A stretch of 64,000 nucleotides of DNA from Deltaproteobacteria bacterium (GTDB lineage: Bacteria > Desulfobacterota > Desulfovibrionia > Desulfovibrionales > Desulfovibrionaceae): positions 1 to 64,000 of the forward strand of contig JAITWK010000008.1 of the NCBI GenBank assembly GCA_031285295.1, given 5' to 3'. The first letter of the stretch is position 1. Every line of letters begins with the position of its first letter. Under the pieces are notes generated by a model. It ran no database searches. It was not told the DNA's origin and saw only the letters and a list, made by a program, of their open reading frames with translations. Shown here one piece after another: positions 26,973-36,000 of the stretch. Both the position numbers and the translations under genes were made by a program.

Positions 26973-28237
26973 TGCGCACAAATGAAACCGGATGTGATAA
27001 AATGGATATGCCAAAGCAAGAAAAATCCCGCCTGCTTCTTTTTCCTGCCGGACCTGCCCAGCGAGAGGCGTTTATTGAGGCAAAAAACAAGGGGCTGTTC
27101 ATAATAACTATGGACGGCGATGAAAATGCCCCTTGCAAGGATATGGCTGACCAATTTTTTCCTGTTAATCCCGCAAATACGGAAGCCGCTTTGCAACTTG
27201 CCCGTAATTTGCACCGCGAGCAAGCTCTGGATGGTGTTTTGCTTGTTGGCAGTGACTTGCCGGTAACCTGCGCCCTAATTGCCCAGGAGTGCGGGCTGAA
27301 TGGCCCAAAGCTTGAGGCCGCAAAACTCACCATAAATAAATATGAGATGAAGCAAAGGCTTGCGCAGCATAATGTGCCTGTGCCTCCCTTTTATAAAATA
27401 ACCGCCCCGGCGGAGATTTGCGCGATCATGGAAAAAAGCCGGGCCAGGCAATGTATCATAAAGCCCAACGATAATTGCGGCGCAAGAGGCATTTCCGTTA
27501 TTCAGCACAGCCGGGAAGCGGAACCTGCCTTTGAGCGCGCCTGGGACAATCGGCGGGGAGAGGGATTTCTTGTACTGGAAGAATATATGGCGGGTCCGCA
27601 GATAAGCATAGAAGGCATAGTGCTTGGCGAAACCGTGCATATTACAGGCATTGCGGATAGAAATTATGACAAACTCGACCTTTATTACCCGTATGTCATT
27701 GAAAACGGAGCGGACATCCCCTGCAGCCTCCCCCACCAGGCCATTGAGGAAATAAAGCAGGTTTTTACGCGGGCTGTTTACGCTTTGGGTATTACCGACT
27801 GTGTGGTTAAAGGCGACATGGTGTGGAACCGGGAACAGGCATTTGTCATTGAAGTGGCGGCCAGAATAAGCGGTGGTAAATTTGCCTCCCGCCTTGTTCC
27901 CGAAGCAACGGGTATAAACCTTTTGAGCATTGCCATGGATGCGTGCATGGGGGTGCCTGTAAGCGAGGACAGGTTTGTAGCGAGTAAAGACAAATTTGTT
28001 TGTGTGCGGTATTTTTTTCCGCAGCCGGGAATTGTGTCAAACGTGGAAGGGGCTGAGCGGCTTGACCGTCTGGCATATATTATCGATAAATCGCTGCCCA
28101 AATCTGGTCAAAAATTTCAAAGGATAACCTGCCACGCCGACAGAGGCGGCTGGATTGTGTGTTCGGGAAATAGTCGTGATGAAAGCCGGAAGCGTGTGCT
28201 TGAGGCCATGCAGTCCATTAAAATAAATTATGTATGA
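26972..28237 (+). CDS. ATP-grasp carboxylate-amine ligase-like protein
   Basis: This 421-residue ATP-grasp enzyme joins a carboxylate to an amine, or forms a similar acyl-phosphate-dependent bond. Features include a pre-ATP-grasp Rossmann-like N-terminus (LLLFPAGPAQREA), NKYEMKQRLAQHNVPVPPF, IIKPNDNCGARGI, VLEEYMAGPQISIEG, and the metal-binding EVAARISGGKFASRLV. In this cluster it could attach an amino acid or acyl group to the amino sugar, but no substrate can be read from the sequence. The start codon overlaps the stop of the preceding gene, and its own stop overlaps the start of the next. Confidence 0.8.
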   Translation: MRTNETGCDKMDMPKQEKSRLLLFPAGPAQREAFIEAKNKGLFIITMDGDENAPCKDMADQFFPVNPANTEAALQLARNLHREQALDGVLLVGSDLPVTCALIAQECGLNGPKLEAAKLTINKYEMKQRLAQHNVPVPPFYKITAPAEICAIMEKSRARQCIIKPNDNCGARGISVIQHSREAEPAFERAWDNRRGEGFLVLEEYMAGPQISIEGIVLGETVHITGIADRNYDKLDLYYPYVIENGADIPCSLPHQAIEEIKQVFTRAVYALGITDCVVKGDMVWNREQAFVIEVAARISGGKFASRLVPEATGINLLSIAMDACMGVPVSEDRFVASKDKFVCVRYFFPQPGIVSNVEGAERLDRLAYIIDKSLPKSGQKFQRITCHADRGGWIVCSGNSRDESRKRVLEAMQSIKINYV

Positions 28238-29256
28238 GAGCTTATATGTATAATTTACCTAAATTTATTGCGGAAGTTGGCCTCAACCACAACGGCGATC
28301 TGGAAATTGCGAAAAAAATGATTGCTGTGGCGGCAGCAAACCACTGTGACTATGTTAAATTTCAAAAACGCACCGTGGGGTTGATTGCTACAAATGATGT
28401 TCTGGACGCCGAAGATGGGCGCTTTCCCGCTTTTGGCAAAACTTACCGCGCCATTCGTGAGCATCATGAATTTAATTTTGAACAATATCTGGAGATTATT
28501 GAATATTGCAAACTTAAAGGCGTAGCTTTTTTATGCACCGCTTTTGATGTGGAGGCGGTTGATTTTTTAGAACAATGCGGAGTGAGCGCATATAAAATCG
28601 CCAGTCATAATATTACAGACCTTCCTTTGCTCAAAAAAATAGCCCGCCTGAAAAAACGCACATTTCTTTCAACCGGCATGTGTCTGTTGGAAGAAATTGA
28701 TGAAGCCGTCGCCATATTCAGAGAAGAAAATTGCGAGCTGATTTTGATGCATTGCGTATCCTCCTACCCTTCCGACAACTCCGAAGCGAATCTCGCAATT
28801 ATTCCTTTTCTTAAGCAGCGCTATCAGGATTGCGTGGTGGGCTACTCCGGGCATGAGGAAAACAGCATTATCTCCGAATATGCTGCTGTTTTGGGGGCTG
28901 CGTATATTGAGCGGCATATTACTTTGGATAGAACCATGCCCGGCTTTGATCATAAAATTTCACTGGACCCCGCAGGGCTTAAAGAGTTGCTGGAAAGACT
29001 AAAAATTGTCTGCTCCACCATGGGCCGCGCGGAGAAAAAAATTTCAGAAAAAGAAATGATTACCCGTAATAAATACAGGCGCTCAATAGTTGCCTCGCGC
29101 CATCTAAAAAAAGGCGAGCGGGTGTCCGAAGACATGTTTGCAATGAAAAATCCCGGTACTGGGCTGGCTCCCCGTTGCATGTACGCGTTAATCGGCAAAA
29201 CTGTAAAGGAAGATATCCCCGTGGATACTTTGGTTACAGTTGCGCAATTTGAGTAA
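28234..29256 (+). CDS. NeuB-family nonulosonate synthase with SAF domain
   Basis: This 340-residue synthase has the normal family length. The TIM-barrel motifs are FIAEVGLNHNGDLEIAK, VKFQKR, CTAFDVEAVDFL, YKIASHNITDLPLL, STGMCLLEE, HCVSSYPS and VGYSGHEEN. The C-terminal SAF domain (about 280-340) carries NKYRRSIVASRHLKKGE and ALIGKTV. It is more like sialic or legionaminic acid synthases than the shorter paralogue at 24169. The two share only about the general family pattern, so they probably make different sugars or form a hetero-oligomer. The start overlaps the previous stop (ATGA). Confidence 0.88.
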   Translation: MRAYMYNLPKFIAEVGLNHNGDLEIAKKMIAVAAANHCDYVKFQKRTVGLIATNDVLDAEDGRFPAFGKTYRAIREHHEFNFEQYLEIIEYCKLKGVAFLCTAFDVEAVDFLEQCGVSAYKIASHNITDLPLLKKIARLKKRTFLSTGMCLLEEIDEAVAIFREENCELILMHCVSSYPSDNSEANLAIIPFLKQRYQDCVVGYSGHEENSIISEYAAVLGAAYIERHITLDRTMPGFDHKISLDPAGLKELLERLKIVCSTMGRAEKKISEKEMITRNKYRRSIVASRHLKKGERVSEDMFAMKNPGTGLAPRCMYALIGKTVKEDIPVDTLVTVAQFE

Positions 29257-29312
29257 GGGGCGTCCCGAGAGATACATTTGCTGTTCAACATATTGTTAAC
29301 CAGGGTATACGT

Positions 29313-30452
29313 ATGAGTACTTGTCCGCTATGTAACAGCCATGCTTTTCAAGTTGTCGAGCTTGGAAAATATCACCACCCTGACACGCCTGCCTATCAAC
29401 TTTGTAAGCAGTGCGGCTTGGTGCAGCATCGGCAGGTTTTGTCTCCCGCTGCCATGGCTGCTTTTTATGAAGGTGATTATGTAGATGAATATATTGAGAC
29501 AGAGTACACACAAGCCAAAATATATGTTCCTTATCTGGAGCATCTTGAAAACGAAGGGTGGCTTGCCGCAGGAGACCGCGTGTTGGATGTCGGCTGTGCA
29601 AAAGGCGATTTTTTGCGCCTGCTAAAGGATCGAGGGTACGATTGCATGGGCGTTGAACCCTCTCATGCAATGGTTGAACATGCTCGTAAAAAAGGGTTGA
29701 ATGTGCTTTGCGATAGTCTGGAAAGCTTGAGCGACGAACAAAAATTTGACTGTATCTTTTTAAATCATGTACTGGAGCATTTTGTCGATCCTCTGAACGC
29801 ATTGCTGAAAGTTAAGGATTTATTGGTCACTGACGGGACTATACTGATTTGTGTGCCAACGTTTGCCGCTGCACAGCCAGCCTCTCCCTTTAAGTTTATT
29901 CATCCGTATGTGTTCGGTGAAACATCGCTGAAAAATTTGGCCATACACGCTGGCTGTGTCATAAAAAAAATACAATGCATTGGGTCCAATATTCATGCCG
30001 TTTTACAGATCGGCAATAACCTTGAGCATGAAGGTATCGCTTGTGATTCAGCTTCGGAATTTGAAAAAATTTACTCATTTATTACGCGCCGTGAGCAAAT
30101 GCTAGATGCCATATGCGATAAAATTGCGAAGTGGAAACAAGATACAAAGGTTGTTATTTATGGAGCTGGCGCACTCTCCAACTTTTTGCTTAAAGAAACA
30201 TGCCTTGCTGCCTACAACATTGTGGGTATTGTAGATTCTGACGAAAAAAAACACGGTAAAAAATTTTGGAAAGATCTTTCCATACTGCCACCTTCATATT
30301 TCCATAACCTTGATTATGATTTGGTTGTGATTGCAAGCTATGTATTTGCAGAAGAAATCGTTAACACGCTCAGGCAGTTGGGGGTAAAAGAGGAGCAAAT
30401 TCTGACAATTAATGAGTTTGCTACCCAAAACCAGCCTTGTTCGGGCAGATGA
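29313..30452 (+). CDS. Zinc-ribbon SAM methyltransferase with C-terminal Rossmann domain, 1
   Basis: This 379-residue protein has three parts. The first is an N-terminal zinc ribbon (CPLCNSHAF, then CKQCGLVQ). The second is a SAM methyltransferase core (VLDVGCAKGDFLRLL near residue 90, LNHVLEHFVDPLNAL). The third is a C-terminal nucleotide-like domain starting VVIYGAGALSNFLL near residue 285. This architecture is that of sugar C-methyltransferases (Methyltransf_13/_23/_14 type, as in TylC3 relatives), so it may methylate a nucleotide-activated sugar. A longer spacer of 56 bp precedes it. The region from here to 33.5 kb is visibly richer in A and T. Confidence 0.82.
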   Translation: MSTCPLCNSHAFQVVELGKYHHPDTPAYQLCKQCGLVQHRQVLSPAAMAAFYEGDYVDEYIETEYTQAKIYVPYLEHLENEGWLAAGDRVLDVGCAKGDFLRLLKDRGYDCMGVEPSHAMVEHARKKGLNVLCDSLESLSDEQKFDCIFLNHVLEHFVDPLNALLKVKDLLVTDGTILICVPTFAAAQPASPFKFIHPYVFGETSLKNLAIHAGCVIKKIQCIGSNIHAVLQIGNNLEHEGIACDSASEFEKIYSFITRREQMLDAICDKIAKWKQDTKVVIYGAGALSNFLLKETCLAAYNIVGIVDSDEKKHGKKFWKDLSILPPSYFHNLDYDLVVIASYVFAEEIVNTLRQLGVKEEQILTINEFATQNQPCSGR

Positions 30453-30490
30453 CGCATATCAACACGCTATGCAAAATTGGAGAGCTTTTA

Positions 30491-31693
30491 ATGGTTGAGC
30501 AAGTTCATACAGCATCTGTTCAAAATAGGCGCGTCTGCTGTCCAATTTGTTGCAATAATTCCTGGACAAATATTCTGGAATTGCATGGTGTTCGCCCCAA
30601 GTGGTGGGAGAGTGCTTCCCCTGATTATACGTATAGGTATATTAGCTGCGATTATTGTGGATTTGTACAATTGGACAATACCTTCTCTTGTGACGTCTAT
30701 GAAGACTATTATGCTACTTGCTGGTTGAAAGATGTCTATAGTAGGCAACATCTTTCATACAAATATACAGAAGCTAAAAAATTTATCGCACAGTATGCTG
30801 ATGCATATCCCAAAGAAATGGTTATGGAGGTGGGGGCAGATCATTGTGATCATCTGAACCTTTATCAGAATTGTAAACGATTAGTGGCCATAGACCCGTC
30901 TCCATCCGCAAAGACGTATGTAAAAAAATACTACCCTGATATTGAATTTCATCTCATGTCGGTAGAAGAAGCGGTTGAAACGCTTGATGCGTTGAAAAGT
31001 AAAGCCGACTTGCTCATTTGCTCACATGTTCTTGAACATATTGAGCGACCTGATGTATTTCTTGCGCAACTGGATAATTTTGTTGCCCCAGGTGGCTATT
31101 TGTATCTGGAAGTCCCATCGCTGGAAGATCCTGGGCAACGAGTTCCCACAAGTCATCTTTCTTTTATTCATATCAACCACTTCAGTGAGCATTCTCTTGC
31201 GCTATTGGCAATAAGAATGGGCTATCAACCAATTAAAGTTATGAGTGATAATATGAATAATGAATGGTCTGTAATACGAGGTTTGTTCAAAAAAGATTCT
31301 CCATCTCAGAATTTTAAGGCTTGCTTTTTGCAATATGCCACAAAATACACGCATGCTCCTCAACGTGCGGTTCAGATCATACAAGAGGCGGTTCGCAACG
31401 CAAAAAAGGTTGTCATTTGGGGGGCCAGTGTGGATTTGTGGGATATTCTCCATCGGCTTTCTGTAGATGAGCTTGAATACATTATTCTTGTCGATAGTTT
31501 TCCTGATAAACAAGGGGCTTCAGCGAAAGGCATCGCTATTGTGTCTCCTGAAATTATAAAAGATCTGGACCCTGACAAACATTGTTTCTTTACTGCTACC
31601 CGCAGCCATTCTATTCATATTTCAATCAATGATGCCTTTAGTAGGCTGTTGCCATCCTCAAGCTTGTTGCCGCTTTTGTTGGAAGAAAATTAG
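30491..31693 (+). CDS. Zinc-ribbon SAM methyltransferase with C-terminal Rossmann domain, 2
   Basis: This 400-residue paralogue of the preceding gene has a zinc ribbon (CCPICC, then CDYCGFVQLD) and a methyltransferase core in which the SAM motif is altered to VMEVGADHCDHLNL. LICSHVLEHIERPDVFL follows, then a C-terminal domain from VVIWGASVDLWDIL. The poor glycine motif (EVGADHCDH in place of E-x-G-x-G-x-G) makes SAM binding uncertain. I start at ATG 30491, which has a GGAG site 8 nt upstream. The longer frame from 30437 overlaps the preceding gene. Confidence 0.75.
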   Translation: MVEQVHTASVQNRRVCCPICCNNSWTNILELHGVRPKWWESASPDYTYRYISCDYCGFVQLDNTFSCDVYEDYYATCWLKDVYSRQHLSYKYTEAKKFIAQYADAYPKEMVMEVGADHCDHLNLYQNCKRLVAIDPSPSAKTYVKKYYPDIEFHLMSVEEAVETLDALKSKADLLICSHVLEHIERPDVFLAQLDNFVAPGGYLYLEVPSLEDPGQRVPTSHLSFIHINHFSEHSLALLAIRMGYQPIKVMSDNMNNEWSVIRGLFKKDSPSQNFKACFLQYATKYTHAPQRAVQIIQEAVRNAKKVVIWGASVDLWDILHRLSVDELEYIILVDSFPDKQGASAKGIAIVSPEIIKDLDPDKHCFFTATRSHSIHISINDAFSRLLPSSSLLPLLLEEN

Positions 31694-31708
31694 AGCGGGG
31701 CCGTGCAG

Positions 31709-33535
31709 ATGAATATTCTACTCTGCTTGCCGAGAACTTCGGTAGATTTCAGAACTTTTACTGTGCTTCCAATTGGCGTGGCCTACATTTCATCCAGCCT
31801 TAAAAAGGCGGGATTCAATGTTATTCCGCTCAATTTTTTTCTGGTTGAAGAAAGAGATACCGAAGCCGTAATGCGCAGCATGATTGAGGAGCACAGCATA
31901 GATATAGTCGCTACCGGAGATTTGCTGGCCAATTTGCCGGTAGTTAAAAATATTATTGATACGGCAAAAAGGATCAAGCCTTCTATAATCACTATTATCG
32001 GCGGCCGTCTGGTTACCCATAGCCCCCATGAGTCGATGCAGTTAATTGATAATGCCGATTATGGCGTCATTGGGGAGGGTGAAATAACTACCTGTGAACT
32101 GGTGCAGGCTCTGATTTCCGGCAAAAAAATCTCAGATGTGGCGGGTTTGGTTTACAGGGACAAAGATGTTTGGGGTAATGCCACAATTAGTCTCAGCGCC
32201 CCCAGAAAAGAAGTTCCAAACCTGGACGAACTGGAGTGGCCTGACTATGAGGGTCTCAGGTTGTTTGAAGTAGGCCCTCCGGACAAGCGGGCGGCAGCGC
32301 TTGTCACCAGCCGCTCCTGCCCGTTCAGGTGCACCTTCTGCGTACATCACCGCAAAACCAAATACCGGCAAAGAAGCCTGGACAGTATTTTTGAGGAATT
32401 GGCGCATATCGTCGAAAAATATAAAATCTCACATTTTTATATAACCGATGAACTTTTTTCGGAAAAAGAAGCCCGTCTGATTGAATTTTGCAAAAGAGTC
32501 AGCCAGTACAAAGTTACCTGGGATTTGTCCATGCGGATTAATTCCGCGCTAACACGCAGAACCCTTGAACTTATGAGAGATGCCGGTTGCATAAGACTCC
32601 GCTATGGGCTTGAAAGCGCGGATGACCGGGTTTTGCAAAGTATGAACAAGCAGATAACCGTAGCTCAAATGGAGCAGGCCCTCAAGCTGGCTCATGAAGC
32701 CGGTTTGCCGGTATCCGGCGGGTTTATTTTTGGAGATATTGCGGAAACCATTGAAACCGCCAATGTTACCAAGGAATGGTTGCGCCGGAATAAACACTAT
32801 TTGGCGGAAACAGGTGCCTGCATGATTACTGTGTACCCCGGTTCAAAACTCTGGGATTATGCAGTAGATAAAGGTATTATTGCCAACAAGCTGGAGCATA
32901 TACAACAAGGCTGCCCGTATATAAATATTTCAGGGATGACAGATGAAGAGCATAGAGAATTGATTACAGGTATTGTACCTTCCATTAACAAAATGTTGGA
33001 AGAAATCAGTGACTATGCAAAGACAAGAAATTTTTCAGTTGACGACGAAAACAATAGATATACGGTAGAAATGTTTTGCTCTGCCTGTAAACAGTGGCAT
33101 TGCGTTCCACTTCCACCAATGCGGATAAACAACCGCTGTACGTGCGTATGCCCTCAATGTTCATATCCATCTGTTATATATTGTTTTAATGAATATATTC
33201 AAATCATTGACTCCAAACTGAATGCTCTTTTACATAATTATAACTGCGCGGTGTGGGGAATAGGCAAAAGCTGGGATATGGCCTACCAAAGCAGTAAGGC
33301 TTTGCAAGACCCTAACAATAATTACGCGCTTATTGATTTAAAGAAGGGGCATCTTGGCTTGAGTTATAACGAAAAGACAATATATCCTCCTCCATATGTG
33401 GGGAAAAACAACATAAATTTTATCATTGAAACCATAGGTTTTACAGACGAGATCAAAAAAATTCTCGCGCGAGACGGGGCCGAAAGGATACCCGTCATCA
33501 ACATTGGAATGATTGGGATAATGAAGGACATTTAG
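31709..33535 (+). CDS. B12-binding-domain radical SAM protein with Zn/Rossmann C-terminal extension
   Basis: This 608-residue protein begins with a cobalamin-binding-type domain (residues 1-150: LPIGVAYISSSLKKAGF, IGGRLVTHSPHES, GVIGEGEIT). A radical SAM core follows, with CPFRCTFCVHH near residue 205 and GLPVSGGFIFGDIAET. The DxHxxG cobalamin motif is not evident, so B12 dependence is only inferred from the domain type. The last 130 residues hold two cysteine pairs (CSAC, CPQC) and a nucleotide-like segment NCAVWGIGKSWDMAY similar to the tails of the two preceding methyltransferases. Start ATG 31709 has a GCGGGG site. It is the last gene of the cluster, and its likely reaction is radical methylation or epimerisation of the sugar. 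Confidence 0.8.
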   Translation: MNILLCLPRTSVDFRTFTVLPIGVAYISSSLKKAGFNVIPLNFFLVEERDTEAVMRSMIEEHSIDIVATGDLLANLPVVKNIIDTAKRIKPSIITIIGGRLVTHSPHESMQLIDNADYGVIGEGEITTCELVQALISGKKISDVAGLVYRDKDVWGNATISLSAPRKEVPNLDELEWPDYEGLRLFEVGPPDKRAAALVTSRSCPFRCTFCVHHRKTKYRQRSLDSIFEELAHIVEKYKISHFYITDELFSEKEARLIEFCKRVSQYKVTWDLSMRINSALTRRTLELMRDAGCIRLRYGLESADDRVLQSMNKQITVAQMEQALKLAHEAGLPVSGGFIFGDIAETIETANVTKEWLRRNKHYLAETGACMITVYPGSKLWDYAVDKGIIANKLEHIQQGCPYINISGMTDEEHRELITGIVPSINKMLEEISDYAKTRNFSVDDENNRYTVEMFCSACKQWHCVPLPPMRINNRCTCVCPQCSYPSVIYCFNEYIQIIDSKLNALLHNYNCAVWGIGKSWDMAYQSSKALQDPNNNYALIDLKKGHLGLSYNEKTIYPPPYVGKNNINFIIETIGFTDEIKKILARDGAERIPVINIGMIGIMKDI

Positions 33536-33550
33536 AGACAAATACGAGTG

Positions 33551-33614
33551 TTGCCATGAAACCAAAACTCCCTGCATATCAGATGATATACAGGGAGTTT
33601 TGGTTTCATGGCAA
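33551..33614. terminator. Long perfect hairpin between convergent genes
   Basis: Two perfectly complementary 24-bp arms (33551-33574 and 33591-33614) enclose 16 nt that can themselves pair (ATATC/GATAT around AGAT), giving a stem of nearly 30 bp. It lies 16 bp after the radical SAM gene and 43 bp after the nrfA stop. A smaller GCGCGGAT/ATCCGCGC hairpin adjoins it at 33615-33643. It probably ends transcription from both sides, although neither strand has a proper T run, so it could instead block RNA decay or be a mobile-element scar. Confidence 0.75.
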
Positions 33615-33656
33615 GCGCGGATTTATCCAGGCTTGATCCGCGCGGTGATCAGAGCG

Positions 33657-35273
33657 TTAGCGCGAGGCCACCGGAGTGGCGGCTGTTTCAGCCTGCGGCG
33701 CTGCCGGTTGGTCCAGGCGATCCTGCAAGTCCCAAAGCTGGGGGGTCTTGGGCAGGAGCGGCAGATAACGGGTCCAGACGTGCTTGGCAAGCTCGGCCGG
33801 GTCCATCTGCATTTCGCGGCTCCACTCCAGAATCGGCGGCACTATCTGCTTGATGTCGCCGGCCAGCGCGGGGCCGATGCCGTAGTTGGTGGCCTGCATG
33901 GCCAGATCAATAGCCTGCTGGCTGAATTCCAGCGACTTCTGCGCTGTATCCAGGGCCTTGGACGGGTTGTGGAAGCCGATGCTGTTTTCAGCGGAGAGCA
34001 TATCCCAGAAGAACTGGCCCTTGCGTACCAGATCCTTGGACTGGATCATCAGTTCCTTGTACTGCGGGTGCTTCGCGCCGTCCCACTCGTTGGCCAGACG
34101 CACCGCTTCGTGCGCCTTGACCGACATATCCTGGGCGGACAGCAGGTTTTCAAAGGTCTTCTTCTGCGTATAGACCACGCGCTCACGCAGGTAATCGGCA
34201 GTCTTGTCCGAGTGACACTGGCGGCAGGCGTTGTCGATGCCTTCCGGCGTCTTGAGCGGCGAAGTCCACTGGTGGTTGGAGGTCTTTTTCTTGCCGTCTT
34301 CCATGCGGGTATACGGCATGTGGCAGTCGGCGCAAGCCACGCCAGCCGCGCCGTGCGTGCCGTTGGACCAGGTTTCGTATTCCGGGTGCTGGGCTTTCAG
34401 CATGGGAATATTGGAGACCGGGTGTACCCAGTCGGCGAAGTGGCCTTCAAAGCCCTCAGCGGTAGATGCGCCAACGCGCTTGTAGTATTCATACATCTGT
34501 TCCGTATCCATGCCATCGTCCCAGGGGAAGACCGGCTTTTTGTTCGAGCCGTATTTTGCTTCCTTGAAATAGTATTCGACGTGGCACTGTCCACAAACCA
34601 GAGAGCGCATTTCGTTGCGGGACATTTCCTTCCAGTTCTTGCCCTGACGTTCCAACGCTTCAGCCAGCGGGAAGCTGCTGATTTGCAGTTCCATGGTTTC
34701 CGGGTTGTGACAGTAGGAGCAACTGATCGATTCGTCCTTCATGTCGATTTTATCCTTGCCTCTGAAATCGTTGAAATTCAGGGACCAGAACTTGTCATCG
34801 CCATACTGCGCTACCCATTCGGGAATTTTGGGCGTTTTGCAGTTCCAGCAGGTGGCCGGAAGTCCGGCCTGCTCGCCGTAACGGTTGATGCGGTCAATGG
34901 CCAGGATGTCATGTACCGCGTAGGTATGACCACGCGCTTCGTTATACTCGTACATGAACGGATAGCCCATCCAGAGATTTTTCAGGTAAGGCTGGGAGTG
35001 CTTGAAGCCCTTGGGCAGGGGATTCACGTTGTCGTTTTTGCGGAATGGAATGGAACCTTTGTACTCGGTCATGATTTCACTTTCGTTGTTACGCTCGTAC
35101 GTGGCGTACTGATTGGGAAATTCACTTTTGAAAGCCGAGGCCTTGGTTTCATTCTTGGCTATGGACGTTTTGTAGGTGGGGGCCAGCGGTTCCTCCGCCT
35201 CGGAGCAACCGGACATTACTACCGCGATGCCGGAAAGAACCAGCAGCCCGGCGATTATTAGATGTTTACGCAT
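33657..35273 (-). CDS. nrfA: Pentahaem cytochrome c nitrite reductase NrfA
   Basis: This 538-residue periplasmic enzyme reduces nitrite to ammonium with six electrons. The catalytic haem site is the unusual CWNCK (residues 142-146). Four CxxCH sites follow (CSYCH, CGQCH, CADCH, CRQCH), matching the five haems of NrfA. The N-terminus has a lipoprotein-like signal (VVMSGC, Cys-23), so it may be membrane tethered. Its start overlaps the nrfH stop by 8 bp, which fits the NrfHA complex. Confidence 0.97.
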   Translation of the reverse strand: MRKHLIIAGLLVLSGIAVVMSGCSEAEEPLAPTYKTSIAKNETKASAFKSEFPNQYATYERNNESEIMTEYKGSIPFRKNDNVNPLPKGFKHSQPYLKNLWMGYPFMYEYNEARGHTYAVHDILAIDRINRYGEQAGLPATCWNCKTPKIPEWVAQYGDDKFWSLNFNDFRGKDKIDMKDESISCSYCHNPETMELQISSFPLAEALERQGKNWKEMSRNEMRSLVCGQCHVEYYFKEAKYGSNKKPVFPWDDGMDTEQMYEYYKRVGASTAEGFEGHFADWVHPVSNIPMLKAQHPEYETWSNGTHGAAGVACADCHMPYTRMEDGKKKTSNHQWTSPLKTPEGIDNACRQCHSDKTADYLRERVVYTQKKTFENLLSAQDMSVKAHEAVRLANEWDGAKHPQYKELMIQSKDLVRKGQFFWDMLSAENSIGFHNPSKALDTAQKSLEFSQQAIDLAMQATNYGIGPALAGDIKQIVPPILEWSREMQMDPAELAKHVWTRYLPLLPKTPQLWDLQDRLDQPAAPQAETAATPVASR

Positions 35274-35742
35274 CGGCGGCTTTCCTCCTGTCGATAGGCA
35301 GCTTGTTCATGTGCGGTATTGTGCGGTGGCAGTCGGTGCAGTACTGTTTGGAGGTCATGTTGACTTCCTGAATGGTAGCATAGTGACAGCGAATGCAGTT
35401 GGCCTGAATGATGTCCTTGGTCACATCGTCGGCGTGAATGGTGTCGGGCACCTCGCCCAGAGTGTTGACCGCCAGGTCGTAAGCGCCTACCCAAGCTTTG
35501 AAGGGCAGTTTATAGACGATAAAGCTTGGGGTGTGGCATTCGTTGCATGCTTGTTTGGCGTGCACGCTCTGCTTGTGCGTCCAGGCTTCCTCCTGCATCA
35601 CATGGCAGGTGGCGCAAAGCCCGGTGCCATCGGTGGCGGTGAGGAATTGCTGGAAGCCCAGTAAGGCCGCAATACCGAGGACAAACGCCGAGAAAAGAGC
35701 GAAGAATTTCCCTCTGGAGCCAGAGGGACGGGAGTTTGGCAT
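35266..35742 (-). CDS. nrfH: Tetrahaem cytochrome c NrfH (quinol dehydrogenase)
   Basis: This 158-residue member of the NapC/NirT family takes electrons from menaquinol and passes them to NrfA. One N-terminal membrane helix (FFALFSAFVLGIAALLGF) is followed by four haem sites: CATCH with the adjoining VMQ (the NrfH Met region), CNECH, CIRCH and CTDCH. Length is normal. The 258 bp upstream (35743-36000) should hold the promoter; I see no binding site there that I can name. Confidence 0.96.
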   Translation of the reverse strand: MPNSRPSGSRGKFFALFSAFVLGIAALLGFQQFLTATDGTGLCATCHVMQEEAWTHKQSVHAKQACNECHTPSFIVYKLPFKAWVGAYDLAVNTLGEVPDTIHADDVTKDIIQANCIRCHYATIQEVNMTSKQYCTDCHRTIPHMNKLPIDRRKAADA

Positions 35743-36000
35743 TTGTATTCCCCTTGGGTTGATAGTTACACACAGGCGGGTTTGGCACCTCCTTAAAATC
35801 CCGCCGTTTTTGTCTTTACATGATATTACCCTTGCCGGATTCCGACCTTCTTGATCGTCAGGCCGGAGTATTTATTGATTAATAGTTACTGATATTATTC
35901 TTTAAGTATTAACTGCCGGATGAAAAAACGCAATTGCTTCAGCCTGATTTATGATAAATAAAATTCATATTGAATAAGTACTGTATGCTAACGTAATTAT

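Noticed and set aside
33600..35261. 553-codon plus-strand frame opposite nrfA
   Set aside because: The opposite strand encodes NrfA with all five haem sites. This frame has no recognisable motif.
35743..36000. Regulator binding site upstream of nrfHA
   Set aside because: I looked for FNR/CRP- or HcpR-like palindromes and saw none convincing enough to list.
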